A DNA stretch of 64,000 nt from positions 1,727,501 through 1,791,500 of the forward strand of contig CP091724.1 in the NCBI GenBank assembly GCA_022009795.1, given 5' to 3'. Under the pieces are notes generated by a model. The model ran no database searches and was not told the DNA's origin. It worked only from the letters and a program-made list of their open reading frames with translations. This stretch comes from Anaerotruncus sp. GTDB taxonomy: Bacteria; Bacillota; Clostridia; Oscillospirales; Acutalibacteraceae. A program made the translations under genes and the position numbers. This document shows, in pieces, positions 8,517-18,371 of this stretch (position 1 is its first letter; every line of letters starts with the position of its first letter).

Positions 8517-10133
8517 ATGAATAACGATTTTGAAAATAACAACGGCACTGCGCCCGGTGAAAACAGCGCGGGCACAACCCCTCCAACCGAGGATAACACA
8601 ACCTATCATTATGCCTATAAGCCGTCAGGCGGCACGGGGCAAAATCCGCAGCCGGGCAGCGGCTTTGATTCGGCGCAGGGCAATGGCGCAAGCGCGGCAA
8701 ATCAGGGCGCAAATGCAGGCCCTTATGCCAATGCAAATGCGGGCGCTTCAAACCCGCAGGGCGGATATAATTATTCGCAGGGCGGCAGTTATTACACTCC
8801 GCCGCAGCAGCAGGCTTGGCAGCCGCAGGGTGAGCCTCCCAAAAAAGAGAAAAAGCACCGCCAAAAAAAGGCAAAGGCCGTTAAGCTTGATGAAAACGGC
8901 AATCCGATTCCGCAGAAAAAGAATAAAACCACAATGATAATCTGCATAGTTATTGCGATTTGCGCGGCAATTGCGGTTGTGGGTCTTGTTGCTTCGGCCA
9001 CCTCAAAATCCGGCTCCGATTCAAAGGAAACCACCACGGCAAGCTCCTCAGCTCAGGTTAAAACCGAGGAGCAGGAGTCCGTGCCCACAAAGGATAATTC
9101 CGGCAACTACACCGTTGCGGGTGTGGCTCAAAACAATATGGATTCCTGCGTAGGCATCACGGTTTATTCGCAGGCAAGCTCTTACAGCAGCTTTTACGGC
9201 TACGGTTCGGACAGTAACAGCTCTTCGGACGGTAATCAAACAAAATCAAGCGAAGGCTCGGGCGTGCTTATGCTTGAGGATGGCGGCAAAACATATATTA
9301 TGACCTGCGCTCATGTTATCAGCGGCGGCTCCTCCTTTACCGTAACGCTTAACGACGGCACCGAGTATGACGCCTCCATGGTGGCTTATGACAGCCAAAC
9401 CGATATAGGAGTGCTTTCAATAAACGCAACCGGCCTTAAAATCGCAACCTTTGCAAATTCGGATTCGGTTGCGGTCGGCGAGCAGGTTGTTGCAATCGGC
9501 TGCCCCGGCGGCATTGAATTTATGAACAGCGTAACAAGCGGCTATGTTTCCGCAATCGATCGCCCCGTTTCTTCAAAAATCGGCTATGATAATAAATGTA
9601 TCCAAACCGATGCGGCTATCAACCCCGGCAACAGCGGCGGCGCACTCTTTAATATGCAGGGTCAGGTTATCGGCATAAACTCATCAAAAATCGCCTCCAC
9701 GGAATATGAGGGCATGGGCTTCGCCGTTCCCAGCAACACTGCGGTTTCCACGGCAAACAGCCTTATCAAATCCGGCTATGTTGAGGGCAGAGCAAAGCTC
9801 GGCATCACATATAACAATATCTCCAGTTATTCAAATGCATCGGCAATTTTAAGCGCTCTTTCCGAAAAAGGCTATAAGGATGCAAACGGCACCATGGTTA
9901 TCGGCGAGGTAAGCTCGGATTCCGATTTGGCAAATAAGGATATTAAGCAATATGATATGATTGTTGCCGTAAACGGAACCACGATGACGGATACGGATGT
10001 TATGACCTCCGTTCTTTCGGACAGTAAACCCGGCGACACAATCAAGCTCACCATTGCCAGAATCGAAAACAACCAAATCAAAACCTTTGATGTTGAATGC
10101 AAGCTTGTGGAATCAAAGGGCAGCAGCAATTGA
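8517..10133 (+). CDS. HtrA/DegP-type serine protease, membrane anchored (S1C)
   Basis: 538 residues from ATG 8517 (AAGGAGACAGG upstream). The first 135 residues are a cytoplasmic low-complexity region rich in Gly, Asn, Ala, Gln and Pro ending in a Lys-rich patch, followed by one membrane helix at about 140-162 (MIICIVIAICAAIAVVGLV). The trypsin-like domain has its triad in MTCAHVISGG (His), QTDIGVLSI (Asp) and NPGNSGGALF (Ser). A PDZ domain follows (IGEVSSDSDLANKDIKQYD, IVAVNGTTM). The protease acts outside the membrane on misfolded exported proteins. It follows the two-component genes by 109 bases with no clear promoter and is probably their regulatory target. Confidence 0.96.
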   Translation: MNNDFENNNGTAPGENSAGTTPPTEDNTTYHYAYKPSGGTGQNPQPGSGFDSAQGNGASAANQGANAGPYANANAGASNPQGGYNYSQGGSYYTPPQQQAWQPQGEPPKKEKKHRQKKAKAVKLDENGNPIPQKKNKTTMIICIVIAICAAIAVVGLVASATSKSGSDSKETTTASSSAQVKTEEQESVPTKDNSGNYTVAGVAQNNMDSCVGITVYSQASSYSSFYGYGSDSNSSSDGNQTKSSEGSGVLMLEDGGKTYIMTCAHVISGGSSFTVTLNDGTEYDASMVAYDSQTDIGVLSINATGLKIATFANSDSVAVGEQVVAIGCPGGIEFMNSVTSGYVSAIDRPVSSKIGYDNKCIQTDAAINPGNSGGALFNMQGQVIGINSSKIASTEYEGMGFAVPSNTAVSTANSLIKSGYVEGRAKLGITYNNISSYSNASAILSALSEKGYKDANGTMVIGEVSSDSDLANKDIKQYDMIVAVNGTTMTDTDVMTSVLSDSKPGDTIKLTIARIENNQIKTFDVECKLVESKGSSN

Positions 10134-10183
10134 TTTTCGGCGCATTTATATCGCTTAAATAATATATAATAATGTATAGAATA

Positions 10184-10215
10184 AAAGGCACACGAAATTT
10201 GCTTCGTGTGCCTTT
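10184..10215 (+). terminator. Terminator after the HtrA gene
   Basis: Long perfect stem AAAGGCACACGAA / TTCGTGTGCCTTT with a six-base loop. The remaining 10216-10421 shows no gene. Confidence 0.85.
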
Positions 10216-10421
10216 GCTTATGCTCCCGTTTAAGCAGTCGGGAGCCGAGCGCAAAATGGTTTAAATCAACCGATTTCCGCGTGAGCTGTGTTAAAATACT
10301 CGTTAATCCGAAAGGATTAACTGCGTTTTATGCCTTGCCCACACAAAAATCGGTTTGCTTTAAACTGCTTGCACCTAAAACGGTGCCGTGAGCGAAAAGC
10401 TTATGTCGCATTGCCGCTTTA

Positions 10422-10745
10422 TCAATCGCTCCAAATTTCCTTTGCCATTTTAAAAACCGCCCATGCTTTCGGCCAGCCGCAGTAAAATGCAGCGTGTGTA
10501 ACGATTTCGGCAATTTCCTCTTTCGTTATGCCGTTTGATTTTGCCGTCATTAAATGGTATCTGAAAGAATCGTCAATCAGCCCCTGCGCCATAAGCGCGG
10601 TCACGGTAACGAGGGATCTGTCCCTAAGCGAAAGCTTATCCTCTCTGCTCCAAACCTCTCCGAACAAAATATCGTCGTTAAGCTCTGCGAATTTGGGCGC
10701 AAAATCACCCAGCTGATCTCTGCCCGCCGTTTGTTTAACTGCCAT
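10422..10745 (-). CDS. Carboxymuconolactone decarboxylase-family protein
   Basis: Intact, 107 residues, start preceded by AAAGGAGAGA. A single CMD-type helical domain: SLRDRSLVTVTALMAQGLID at residues 38-57 and ITKEEIAEIVTHAAFYCGWPKAW at about 73-95. The AhpD-type CxxC redox pair is absent, the second position being HAAFYCGW, so this belongs to the gamma-carboxymuconolactone-decarboxylase-like group of uncertain substrate rather than peroxidase AhpD. Its upstream neighbour on the same strand is a cupin, and the two families are often paired or fused, suggesting a joint redox or detoxifying role. Confidence 0.9.
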   Translation of the reverse strand: MAVKQTAGRDQLGDFAPKFAELNDDILFGEVWSREDKLSLRDRSLVTVTALMAQGLIDDSFRYHLMTAKSNGITKEEIAEIVTHAAFYCGWPKAWAVFKMAKEIWSD

Positions 10746-10812
10746 AATTATCTCTCCTTTATATCTTTATATTTTCCGCATTATAAGGCGCGAATATGCC
10801 GCCCCCTTTTTA

Positions 10813-11248
10813 TTATAATTTATCGTATTCTTCGTTTGAAACCGGCTCGCACCATTCGTTTGGTGTGTTTTCGCCGGGCACTTCAATCGCAATGTGCGAA
10901 AACCAGCTGTCTTTTTTCGCGCCGTGCCAATGCTTAACCTCGGGCGGAATGGCAATAACCGTGCCCTCGCTGAGCGAAACGGCCTCCTTGCCCTCTTCCT
11001 GATACCAGCCTTCGCCCGCGGTGCAAATCAAAATCTGCCCGCCGCCCTTGCTTGCGTGGTGAATGTGTCAATTGTTGCGGCAGCCGGGTTCAAAAGTAAC
11101 ATTTGCCAAAAACAGATTTGCCTTTTGCGGCTCGGTAAGCGGGTTCAAAAAGCTGTTGCCGATAAAATACTGCGCAAAAAGCCGTGTTTGCATTGCCCTT
11201 GCCGAATTTGTTTGCGGCGTTAAAATCCGCTTCGTTTGAATATTTCAT
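10813..11248 (-). CDS. Cupin-domain protein (frame break and in-frame stop)
   Basis: About 144 residues from ATG 11248 (MKYSNEADFNAANKFG). The conserved cupin motif 1 would read CRNNWHIHHASKGGGQIL and motif 2 PPEVKHWHGA, giving the metal-binding His set of a small cupin. Two lesions are present: a +1 shift in a T run near 11175 and a TGA at about 11067-11069 exactly where the family Trp (TGG) of NNWHIHH is expected. Downstream of the lesions the frame is intact to 10813. The CMD gene follows 67 bases on. The single TGA is most likely a sequence error rather than recoding, since TGA ends many other genes here. Confidence 0.85.
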
Positions 11249-11352
11249 AAAAAAATTCCTTCCTTTCGATTTTTGTTTGATTTTTATGGTAACACTTAAA
11301 GTCGGGTTTAAGTCAAGCGTATTTTTTTAATTGTTAAAAAAATTATCATTTT

Positions 11353-11374
11353 CGGTGGGTAATTCACCGTTTTT
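11353..11374 (+). other. Small hairpin upstream of the GH95 gene
   Basis: CGGTG GGTAATT CACCG followed by seven T lies between the divergent cupin and GH95 genes. It looks like a terminator, but no plus-strand gene precedes it, so it may be an attenuator or an operator. Confidence 0.35.
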
Positions 11375-11434
11375 TTATTGCAATTTTTGATATGGATTAT
11401 ATTATTTATAGAAATAATCAGGAGGCGTTTTGCC

Positions 11435-13534
11435 ATGGAAAATATGCTTTATTATAAAAAAAGCGCAAAATATTTTGAGGAGGCTTTGCCGCTCGGAAAC
11501 GGCAGAATGGGCGCAATGGTGTTCGGCGGCACCAAAACGGAAAGAATAGCGCTCAACGAGGATTCATTATGGTCGGGTTATCCGAAGGACAATAATAATA
11601 AATCCGCTCACGAATATCTTGAAAAGGTAAGAAACGCCGTTTTTTCAGGCGATATCGCGCAGGCTCAAAAGCTTTTAAACGAGGATATGCACGGCGATTG
11701 GAGCGACGCTTATTTGCCGTTCGGCGATCTGCTTATAAACTATGCTTCAAAAACCTCAAGAGCGGGCTATGAGCGCCGCCTTGATATTTCAAAGGGCGTT
11801 GCAACGGTTAAATTCGGCGATATTAAGGAAACCGTTTTCGTCAGCCATCCCGCGCAGCTTATTGTTGTGAATATAAAATCGGAAAATCCTTTTTCCTGCA
11901 ACATTTCGTTTGCAAGCAAAATCAAGCACAGCCATGTTTCCTGCAAGGGCAGCAGCCTTGTTTTGGAAGGGCGTGCACCCGAAATTTGCTATCCCGTTTA
12001 TTATAATACTCCAAATCCCGTGCAATACGGCAATAAGGGCATGAAGTTTACGGGAATTGCAAAGGTGCTCGGCGAGGCTAAATTCAGCGACGGCTGCATT
12101 TTCGTTAAAAATCAAAAGGAAATAACCGTTCTTGTGTCGCTTGCCACGGCGTTTGCGGATTATAAATCCGCGCCGGATGCAAACAGCTTTGAAAGAGCCG
12201 CCGCGCCGCTTGAAACGGATAAGGGCTTCGGCGCGCTTTATGATGAGCATGTGCGCGATTTTGAAAGCCTGTTTGGCAGGGTTGAATTTAAGCTTGAGGG
12301 CACCGGCGGTGACGCGCCGACGGATAAAAGGCTCAAGCTTTTCCGCAAGGGCAGCGGGGATAACGGCCTTATCGCCCTGCTTTATCAATACGGCAGATAT
12401 TTAACGATTTCCGGTTCCCGCCCCGGCACGCAGGCCACAACCCTGCAGGGCATTTGGAACGATCAGATGCGCGCGCCGTGGAGCTCGAACTACACGGTTA
12501 ATATAAACACCCAAATGAATTATTGGGGCACGGATGCGGCAAATCTTTCGGAATGCTTTGAGCCGCTTGTTGCTCTTGTTGAAAAATTGGTGGATAACGG
12601 CCAAAAAACCGCCCGCGATTATTATGATTGCCCCGGCAGCTGCGCTCATCACAACACGGATTTGTGGGGCTGCACTCAGCCCGCGTCAAATCCCACAGGC
12701 AAGGAAAATTGCACGGCTTATTCGTTTTGGCCGATGAGCCTGCCGTGGTTCCTCAATATGCTTTACGACCATTATCTTTATACGAATGATCTTGATTACA
12801 GGGCAAGGATCACGCCGCTGTTTGAAAAGGTTTGCGAGTTTTATAAGGCGTTTCTTACGGAAAAAGACGGCGAACTCGTAACCTGCCCGTCAATTTCTCC
12901 CGAAAATTCATATAAGCTCGGCGATAAGCGTTTCAGCGTAACGTATATGCCTTCAATGGATCGCGAAATGCTGCATGATTTCTTTAATAATTGCCGCGAG
13001 CTCGGCATTGAGGCGCCGCATATTGCGCAGGTTAAGCCTGCAAGCGACGGCAGAATCCCGGAATGGGCGGAGGAATTTGCCGAGGTTGAGCCGGAGCACA
13101 GGCATTTAAGCCATCTTTATTGCATTTATCCCTCGTCTTATCCCGCAAGTGAGCAGCTTAAAGCCGCCGCGGATAAATCCCTTGAAGTAAGGGGCACGGG
13201 CGGCACGGGTTGGAGCCTTGCTTGGAAGCTTTGCCTGCGCGGCAGAATGCAGCAGCCGGCGGATGCGGCTTTGCTTATCAAAAATCAGCTGCGCTATGTT
13301 AATCCACACTCCCGCTTTGCTTTTAAAAAAGGCGGCGGCACTTATCCAAATCTGTTCTGCGCTCATCCGCCTTTCCAGATAGACGGCAATTACGGCTTCA
13401 CGGCGGGCATCGGCGAATTGATTGCGGGCGGCAAATTGCCCGAGGATTGGAACGGTGTTGTTAAGGGCGTTAAGCTGCGCGGCGGCAAAACCGTGAATGC
13501 AAAAATCCAAAACGGCAAATTGATTTCGCTTTAA
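11435..13534 (+). CDS. Glycoside hydrolase family 95, alpha-L-fucosidase
   Basis: Intact 699 residues. Start ATG 11435 has AGGAGG eleven bases upstream. Family hallmarks in order: EEALPLGNGRMGAMVFGG and NEDSLWSG at the N-terminus, then the (alpha/alpha)6 barrel with QGIWNDQMRAPWSSNYTVNI, NYWGTDAANLSE, HHNTDLWG, and the C-terminal FQIDGNYGFTAGIGE. GH95 enzymes invert alpha-1,2-L-fucosyl linkages on host glycans and plant galactans. There is no signal peptide, so it should act inside the cell on imported oligosaccharides. The fucose catabolic genes at 29.8-33.9 kb would consume its product. Confidence 0.95.
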   Translation: MENMLYYKKSAKYFEEALPLGNGRMGAMVFGGTKTERIALNEDSLWSGYPKDNNNKSAHEYLEKVRNAVFSGDIAQAQKLLNEDMHGDWSDAYLPFGDLLINYASKTSRAGYERRLDISKGVATVKFGDIKETVFVSHPAQLIVVNIKSENPFSCNISFASKIKHSHVSCKGSSLVLEGRAPEICYPVYYNTPNPVQYGNKGMKFTGIAKVLGEAKFSDGCIFVKNQKEITVLVSLATAFADYKSAPDANSFERAAAPLETDKGFGALYDEHVRDFESLFGRVEFKLEGTGGDAPTDKRLKLFRKGSGDNGLIALLYQYGRYLTISGSRPGTQATTLQGIWNDQMRAPWSSNYTVNINTQMNYWGTDAANLSECFEPLVALVEKLVDNGQKTARDYYDCPGSCAHHNTDLWGCTQPASNPTGKENCTAYSFWPMSLPWFLNMLYDHYLYTNDLDYRARITPLFEKVCEFYKAFLTEKDGELVTCPSISPENSYKLGDKRFSVTYMPSMDREMLHDFFNNCRELGIEAPHIAQVKPASDGRIPEWAEEFAEVEPEHRHLSHLYCIYPSSYPASEQLKAAADKSLEVRGTGGTGWSLAWKLCLRGRMQQPADAALLIKNQLRYVNPHSRFAFKKGGGTYPNLFCAHPPFQIDGNYGFTAGIGELIAGGKLPEDWNGVVKGVKLRGGKTVNAKIQNGKLISL

Positions 13535-13569
13535 ACAAAGCATTCAAAAAAATTTATCGATTTAAAGTA

Positions 13570-13599
13570 TTGACAAATGCTTTTTTTCGATGATATTAT
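13570..13599 (+). promoter_or_regulatory. trp operon promoter
   Basis: TTGACA (13570-13575) and TATTAT (13594-13599), 18-bp spacer, just upstream of the T-box leader. Confidence 0.75.
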
Positions 13600-13614
13600 G
13601 AGTTTAATTTAATA

Positions 13615-13912
13615 ACACCTAAACCGATGAGGCGGAAGTAAAAGCAGGATACGAACTCACAGAGAGCCGCAGTTGCTGGAAAGCGGCAGTAAACGGCTTG
13701 CTAAATGGACCGCTGAGGGTGCGCTCAAAGGCATTTGCCGAGTATAGCGCAACGCAGGGCCTGCGTCAGTGGCCGAAGGTATGTTGGTACCTTGCAGAGA
13801 GTGCGGATTTTATTTAGTTAGTTTCATATCCGCAAATCGGGGTGGCACCGCGAATGTAATTATTCGTCCCCGGCAGAAAGTCATTTTGTGATTTTCTGCC
13901 GGGGATTTTTTA
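13615..13912 (+). promoter_or_regulatory. T-box riboswitch, tryptophan specific, with terminator
   Basis: Leader with T-box landmarks: GATGAGGCGGAAGTA near the 5' end, AGAGAG near 13660, a candidate specifier codon TGG in CTAAATGGACCGCTGAGG (about 13704-13706), and the T-box sequence GGGGTGGCACCGCGA at 13838-13852. The bulge reads TGGC, which complements the GCCA 3' end of a tRNA with discriminator G such as bacterial tRNA-Trp. The terminator stem CCCCGGCAGAAA / TTTCTGCCGGGG (13868-13904) precedes T-rich sequence. Uncharged tRNA-Trp binding would permit read-through into trpE. Confidence 0.92.
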
Positions 13913-13959
13913 TTTTCCCCGTCTGCAAGCGCTCGGCAATCGCCGAAACGGAGGAAGCT

Positions 13960-15442
13960 ATGAATATCACACCTAATATCGAAAAAGTTAAAAGCCTGGC
14001 GGCGGAATACAAAACCGTGCCGCTTTCGGCAAAAATCAAATGTGCCGCCTCTCCGCTTGAGGTGCTGCAAAAGCTGAAGGCAATCAGCTCGCACTGCTAT
14101 ATGCTTGAATCGTGTGAGGATAGGGAAAAATGGGGCCGCTTCACATTTTTGGGGTTTGATCCAAAGGCGGAAATCACCTGCAAGGACGGCCTTGTGCAAA
14201 TCACGGATTCTTTCGGCGTGCGCCGCTTCAATTCAAATCCGCGCAAATATGTGCTGCAAATGCTGGCAGAGCATAAAAGTCCGCGGCTTGATGATTTGCC
14301 CGCCTTCACGGGCGGCCTTGTTGGCTATTTCGGCTATGATTATGCCAAATATGCCGAGCCTAAGCTTAAGCTTGACGCCGCAGACGACGCGCATTTTAAA
14401 GATATGGATTTAATGCTGTTTGATAAGGTTATTGCGTTTGATAATTTAAACGATTGCGTTTTTTTCTGATTTGCAATATGCAAACGGCGGATGTTGAAAA
14501 ACAATTATGCCGCCGCCGTTTCGGAAATTGAAATAATGGCGGAGGTTATCGAAAGCGGCAAAGCGGCAAAAGTCGAAAAGCCGCGCCTTAAATCGGATTT
14601 TAAGCCGCTTTTCAGCCCCGAGCAGTATTGCGAAATGGTTGAAAAAACAAAGCATTATATTAAAGAGGGCGATATTTTTTTCAGGCCGTTATTTCGAACA
14701 GGCTTGAAGCGAAAATGAGCGGCTCGCTTTTTGAAACCTATAAGGTGCTTCGCCGCCTTAATCCAAGCCCTTATATGTTTTATTTTTTTCTTCAAATGAC
14801 ATTGAAATTGCTGGTGCATCGCCGGAAACGCTTGTTAAGCTTGAAAACGGTACGCTTTACACCTATCCTCTTGCGGGCACAAGGCCGCGCGGCAAAACCG
14901 CCGAGGAGGACGCCCGCCTTGAAGCAGAGCTTTTGGCAGATGAAAAAGAGCTTGCAGAGCATAATATGCTTGTGGATCTCGGCAGAAACGATCTCGGCAA
15001 AATCAGCCGCTTCGGCAGCGTTGAGGTTGAAAAATATCATTCAATTTTAAAATTCAGCCATGTTATGCACATCGGCTCCACCGTGCGCGGAAAAATCAGA
15101 GCAGATAAAACGGCGCTTGATGCAATAGACGCCGTTCTTCCGGCAGGCACTCTTTCCGGCGCACCTAAAATAAGAGCAATGGAAATTATAAATGAGCTTG
15201 AAAATAATCGCCGCGGCATTTACGGCGGCGCAATAGGATATATTGATTTTACGGGTAATGCAGACACTTGCATTGCAATCCGCATAGCGTATAAAAAGGG
15301 CGGCAGGGTTTATGTTCGCTCGGGTGCGGGAATTGTTGCCGATTCCGTGGGTGAAAAGGAAAACAGAGAATGCATCAATAAAGCGGGCGCGGTTGTGAGT
15401 GCGCTTAAAAATCAGCGGAGGTGGCGGCGAATGATTCTTTTT
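13960..15442 (+). CDS. trpE: Anthranilate synthase component I (frame broken)
   Basis: Converts chorismate to anthranilate with TrpG-supplied ammonia. Start ATG 13960 after GGAGG. Recognisable: N-terminal feedback region (SHCYMLESCEDREKWGRFTF), then the chorismate-binding domain LDDLPAFTGGLVGYFGYDY, AEHNMLVDLGRNDLGKI, SHVMHIGSTVRG, GTLSGAPKIRAMEII and RVYVRSGAGIVADS. Breaks lie in T runs near 14460 (+1), 14676 (+2, GDIFQAVISNRLE), 14788 (+2, FYFSSNDIEIAGASPE) and another near 15411; the reconstructed end is NDSF at 15442, overlapping the trpG start. About 490 residues, normal for the family. The as-written last frame runs on to 15451. Confidence 0.94.
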
Positions 15443-16012
15443 AATAGATAATTATGATTCTTTTTTTCATATAATCTTTATCAGCTTATCGGCGGCATAA
15501 ATCCCGATATTAAGGTTATCAGAAATGATGAAATGAGCGTTGCGCAAATAAAGGCGCTCGCTCCCGAATATATAGTTCTTTCGCCGGGGCCGAAATCCCC
15601 AAAGGATGCCGGCGTTTGCGTTGATGTTGCAAGGCAGCTCGGCGAATATTCAAAAATACTCGGCGTTTGCCTCGGCCATCAATCAATATGCCAAGCGTTC
15701 GGCGCAAAAATCACTTATGCAAAAAAGCTTATGCACGGCAAGCAAAGCCTGTGCAGGGTTGATAATAAATCGCTTTTGTTTAAAGGGCTTCCCGATGAAA
15801 TCGAGGTGGCGCGCTATCATTCACTTGCGGCGGATGAAAGCACAATGCCCGATTGCCTTAGGGTAACGGCAAAAACGGGCGACGGCGAAATAATGGCCGT
15901 TCAGCATTGCAGCCTGCCGATTTACGGGCTTCAATTTCACCCGGAATCGATTTTAACGCCTTGCGGCGAAGCCATTATCAAAAATTTTTTAGGAGGGCAG
16001 GATAATGATTAA
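15431..16012 (+). CDS. trpG: Anthranilate synthase glutamine amidotransferase (frame broken at start)
   Basis: Class I glutamine amidotransferase that supplies ammonia to TrpE. From ATG 15431 the expected N-terminus MILLIDNYDSFSYNLYQLIG needs one T removed near 15440 and two near 15464. The rest is clean: VLSPGPKSPKDAG, nucleophile Cys in GVCLGHQSI, and the His/Glu pair in LQFHPES. About 193 residues. It overlaps the trpE end and its stop overlaps the trpD start by 8 bases, so translation is coupled. Confidence 0.94.
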
Positions 16013-17022
16013 GGAATTACTTTCAAAGGTTGCGGCAAAGCAGGATTTAAGCTATGATGAAGCTAAATCCGCAATAGCGGAAATTATGGGCGGCGATTGC
16101 TCGCCCGTGCTCATCTCCGCCTTTTTAACGGCTCTTGCAATGAAGGGCGAAACGGATGATGAAATCGCAGGCTGTGCAGACGGCATGCGCGGCAAGGCAC
16201 TCAAAATGGATTTGCCTTATGAAACGCTTGATATTGTGGGCACGGGCGGCGATAAATCGCTCAGCTTTAACATTTCCACAACGGCGGCATTTGTGATTGC
16301 GGCTGCCGGAGTTAAGGTTACAAAGCACGGCAACAGAGCTGCCTCTTCGGGCAGCGGTGCGGCGGATTGCCTTGAAGCACTCGGCGTAAATATCAATGCG
16401 GATATCGATGTTATGAAAAAATCAATCGAGCAGGATAATATCGGCTTTCTTTTTGCTCAAAAATATCACAGCGCAATGCGCTTTGTCGGCCCAGTTCGCA
16501 AGGAAATCGGAATCAGAACGGTGTTTAACATTCTCGGCCCGCTCACAAATCCGGCGGCGGCAAAGATGATGGTGCTCGGTGTTTTCAGCGAGGAATATGT
16601 TGAAAAGGTTGCAAAGGCTCTTGTTAAGCTCGGCGTTGAAAATGCGCTTGTTGTTTACGGCCGCGACACCCTGGATGAAATCAGTGCCTGCGGTGAAACC
16701 TCGGTTGCCGAGGTGCGCGGCGAAAATATAAAGTATTACACAATCACTCCCGAGCAGTTTGGCTTTAAGCGCTGTGAAAAATCCGATTTACTCGGCGGCA
16801 CGCCTGCCGAAAATGCCCAAATCGCAAAGAATGTGCTTTCCGGCGGCGGCACGGATGCGCAAAAAAAGCGGCGGTGCTCCTTAATGCGGGCGCAGGCATT
16901 TTTGTGGCGGAAAAAGGCTAAAATCACCCCTTGATGAGGGTATTAAAAAGGCCGAGGAGGCAATCGCCTCCGGCAAGGCAATTAAGGCTCTTGATGAATT
17001 TGTTAGGATAACCAATGAGTGA
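16005..17022 (+). CDS. trpD: Anthranilate phosphoribosyltransferase (one frame break)
   Basis: Attaches phosphoribose from PRPP to anthranilate. Motifs: glycine-rich PRPP loop DIVGTGGDKSLSFNIST, TKHGNRAASSGSGAADCLE, and RFVGPVRKEIGIRTVFNILGPLTNPA. One shift in the seven-A run near 16861 makes the first frame stop at 16934; the correct frame continues KAAVLLNAGAG and ends at 17022 (VRITNE), giving about 339 residues. Overlaps of 8 bases with trpG and trpC. Confidence 0.95.
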
Positions 17023-17806
17023 AAATATATTAGATAAAATCGCCGCCGCCACACGCGCGCGGTATGAAAGCATAATAAAAAGCAAGCCTCTTGCTTCGGT
17101 TAAGGCGGGCGCGCTTGCAATGCCGCAGGGCGGCTTTGAATTTGAAAAGGCGCTCAAAAAGCCGGGCCTTTCCTATATTTGCGAGGTTAAAAAGGCAAGC
17201 CCCTCAAAGGGGTTGATATCGCCCGAATTTCCCTATCTTGAAATTGCGCGGCAATATGAAGCTGCGGGTGCGGATTGCATTTCATGCCTTACCGAGCCGC
17301 AGTGGTTTTTGGGTGCGGACGAATATTTGCAAAAAATCGCCGCCTCGGTTTCGATTCCCGTGCTGCGCAAGGATTTCACGGTTTGCGATTATCAGATTTT
17401 TGAGGCTAAATTGCTCGGCGCCTCGGCTGTGCTTTTGATTTGCGCATTGCTTTCAAAAGAGGAAATTGAGGAATATATCACCGTTTGCGACGCGCTCGGA
17501 TTAAGTGCTCTTGTGGAGGCGCACGATGAGCGCGAGGTTGAAACGGCGCTTTCGGCGGGCGCAAGGATAATCGGAGTAAACAACAGAAATTTAAAGGATT
17601 TCAGCGTTGATGTTAATAATTCTGCGCGCTATCGCGGCATGATTCCGCAGGGCACAGCGTTTGTTTCCGAAAGCGGAATAAAAACGCGCGCCGATATCGC
17701 GGTGCTTGAGCAAAATAAAACAGATGCCGTTTTGATAGGCGAAACGCTGATGCGCGCGCCCGATATTGCGGCGGCTTTAAAGGAGCTTCGCGGTGACGAA
17801 AATTAA
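17015..17806 (+). CDS. trpC: Indole-3-glycerol phosphate synthase
   Basis: Intact 263 residues. A TIM barrel that closes the indole ring. Catalytic features: CEVKKASPSKGLI (substrate-binding Lys), the Cys-Leu-Thr-Glu strand near the first third, PVLRKDFTVCDYQI (catalytic Lys), GVNNRNLKDFSVD and FVSESGIKTRADI. Overlaps trpD by 8 and trpF by 14 bases. Confidence 0.97.
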   Translation: MSENILDKIAAATRARYESIIKSKPLASVKAGALAMPQGGFEFEKALKKPGLSYICEVKKASPSKGLISPEFPYLEIARQYEAAGADCISCLTEPQWFLGADEYLQKIAASVSIPVLRKDFTVCDYQIFEAKLLGASAVLLICALLSKEEIEEYITVCDALGLSALVEAHDEREVETALSAGARIIGVNNRNLKDFSVDVNNSARYRGMIPQGTAFVSESGIKTRADIAVLEQNKTDAVLIGETLMRAPDIAAALKELRGDEN

Positions 17807-18368
17807 AATTTGCGGCCTTCAAAGAATTGAAGATGTTGAAGCGGTCAATAAATATTTGCCGGATTTTATCGGCTTCATACTCACTCCCGGATTTCGGCGC
17901 AGCATATCGCGCGAAACGGCGAAAAAGCTTAAAAGCGCGCTTTCGCCCAAAATCAAAGCGGTGGGTGTGTTTGTGAACGATGATGCGGAAAATATAAATT
18001 CCTTTGTGCAAAGCGGAATAATCGATATGGTGCAGCTTCACGGCTCCGAAAGCCCCGAATTTTGCGCTGCGATAAACGCCCCCGTAATCAAATATTTTAA
18101 TTGCAGCGGCGGCGTGAGCGAAAATATCGGCAACTACAAAGCCGATTATCTGCTTTTTGATTCCGGCACGGGCACGGGAAAAGCCTTTGATTGGAAAAAT
18201 ATTCCGAAAACGGATTTGCCGTTCTTTTTGGCGGGCGGCATTTCTGCGGATAATTTAAGCGCGGCGGTTGCTGCCGTGCACCCCTTTGCCGTTGATCTTT
18301 CCTCGGCGGCGGAAACGGGCGGATATAAGGATGAGGAAAAAAAATTAAAAAAATTATGGAGATTGTAA
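17793..18368 (+). CDS. trpF: Phosphoribosylanthranilate isomerase
   Basis: 191 residues starting at GTG 17793, inside the end of trpC. Amadori rearrangement step of tryptophan synthesis. Motifs: KICGLQRIEDVEAV with the catalytic Cys, GFILTPGFRRSIS, VGVFVND, VQLHGSES, YLLFDSGTGTGKAFDW and FFLAGGISADN. The last few residues follow a run of A; removing one A near 18348 would give a KIMEIVRNE end whose TAA overlaps the trpB start, matching the tight overlaps elsewhere in this operon. Confidence 0.95.
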   Translation: MTKIKICGLQRIEDVEAVNKYLPDFIGFILTPGFRRSISRETAKKLKSALSPKIKAVGVFVNDDAENINSFVQSGIIDMVQLHGSESPEFCAAINAPVIKYFNCSGGVSENIGNYKADYLLFDSGTGTGKAFDWKNIPKTDLPFFLAGGISADNLSAAVAAVHPFAVDLSSAAETGGYKDEEKKLKKLWRL

Positions 18369-18371
18369 GAA

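Noticed and set aside
11067..11069. TGA read as tryptophan (alternative code) in the cupin gene
   Set aside because: TGA ends several intact genes here and TGG encodes the conserved Trp residues elsewhere; one instance does not support recoding.
11789..12388. 199-codon minus-strand frame inside the GH95 gene
   Set aside because: Antisense shadow of an intact conserved enzyme; composition shows no protein family character.
14460..14700. Programmed ribosomal frameshifting in trpE and other genes
   Set aside because: The sites lack shared slippery heptamers plus stimulatory structures, shifts are of varied size, and they occur in nearly all gene classes; assembly indels explain them better.
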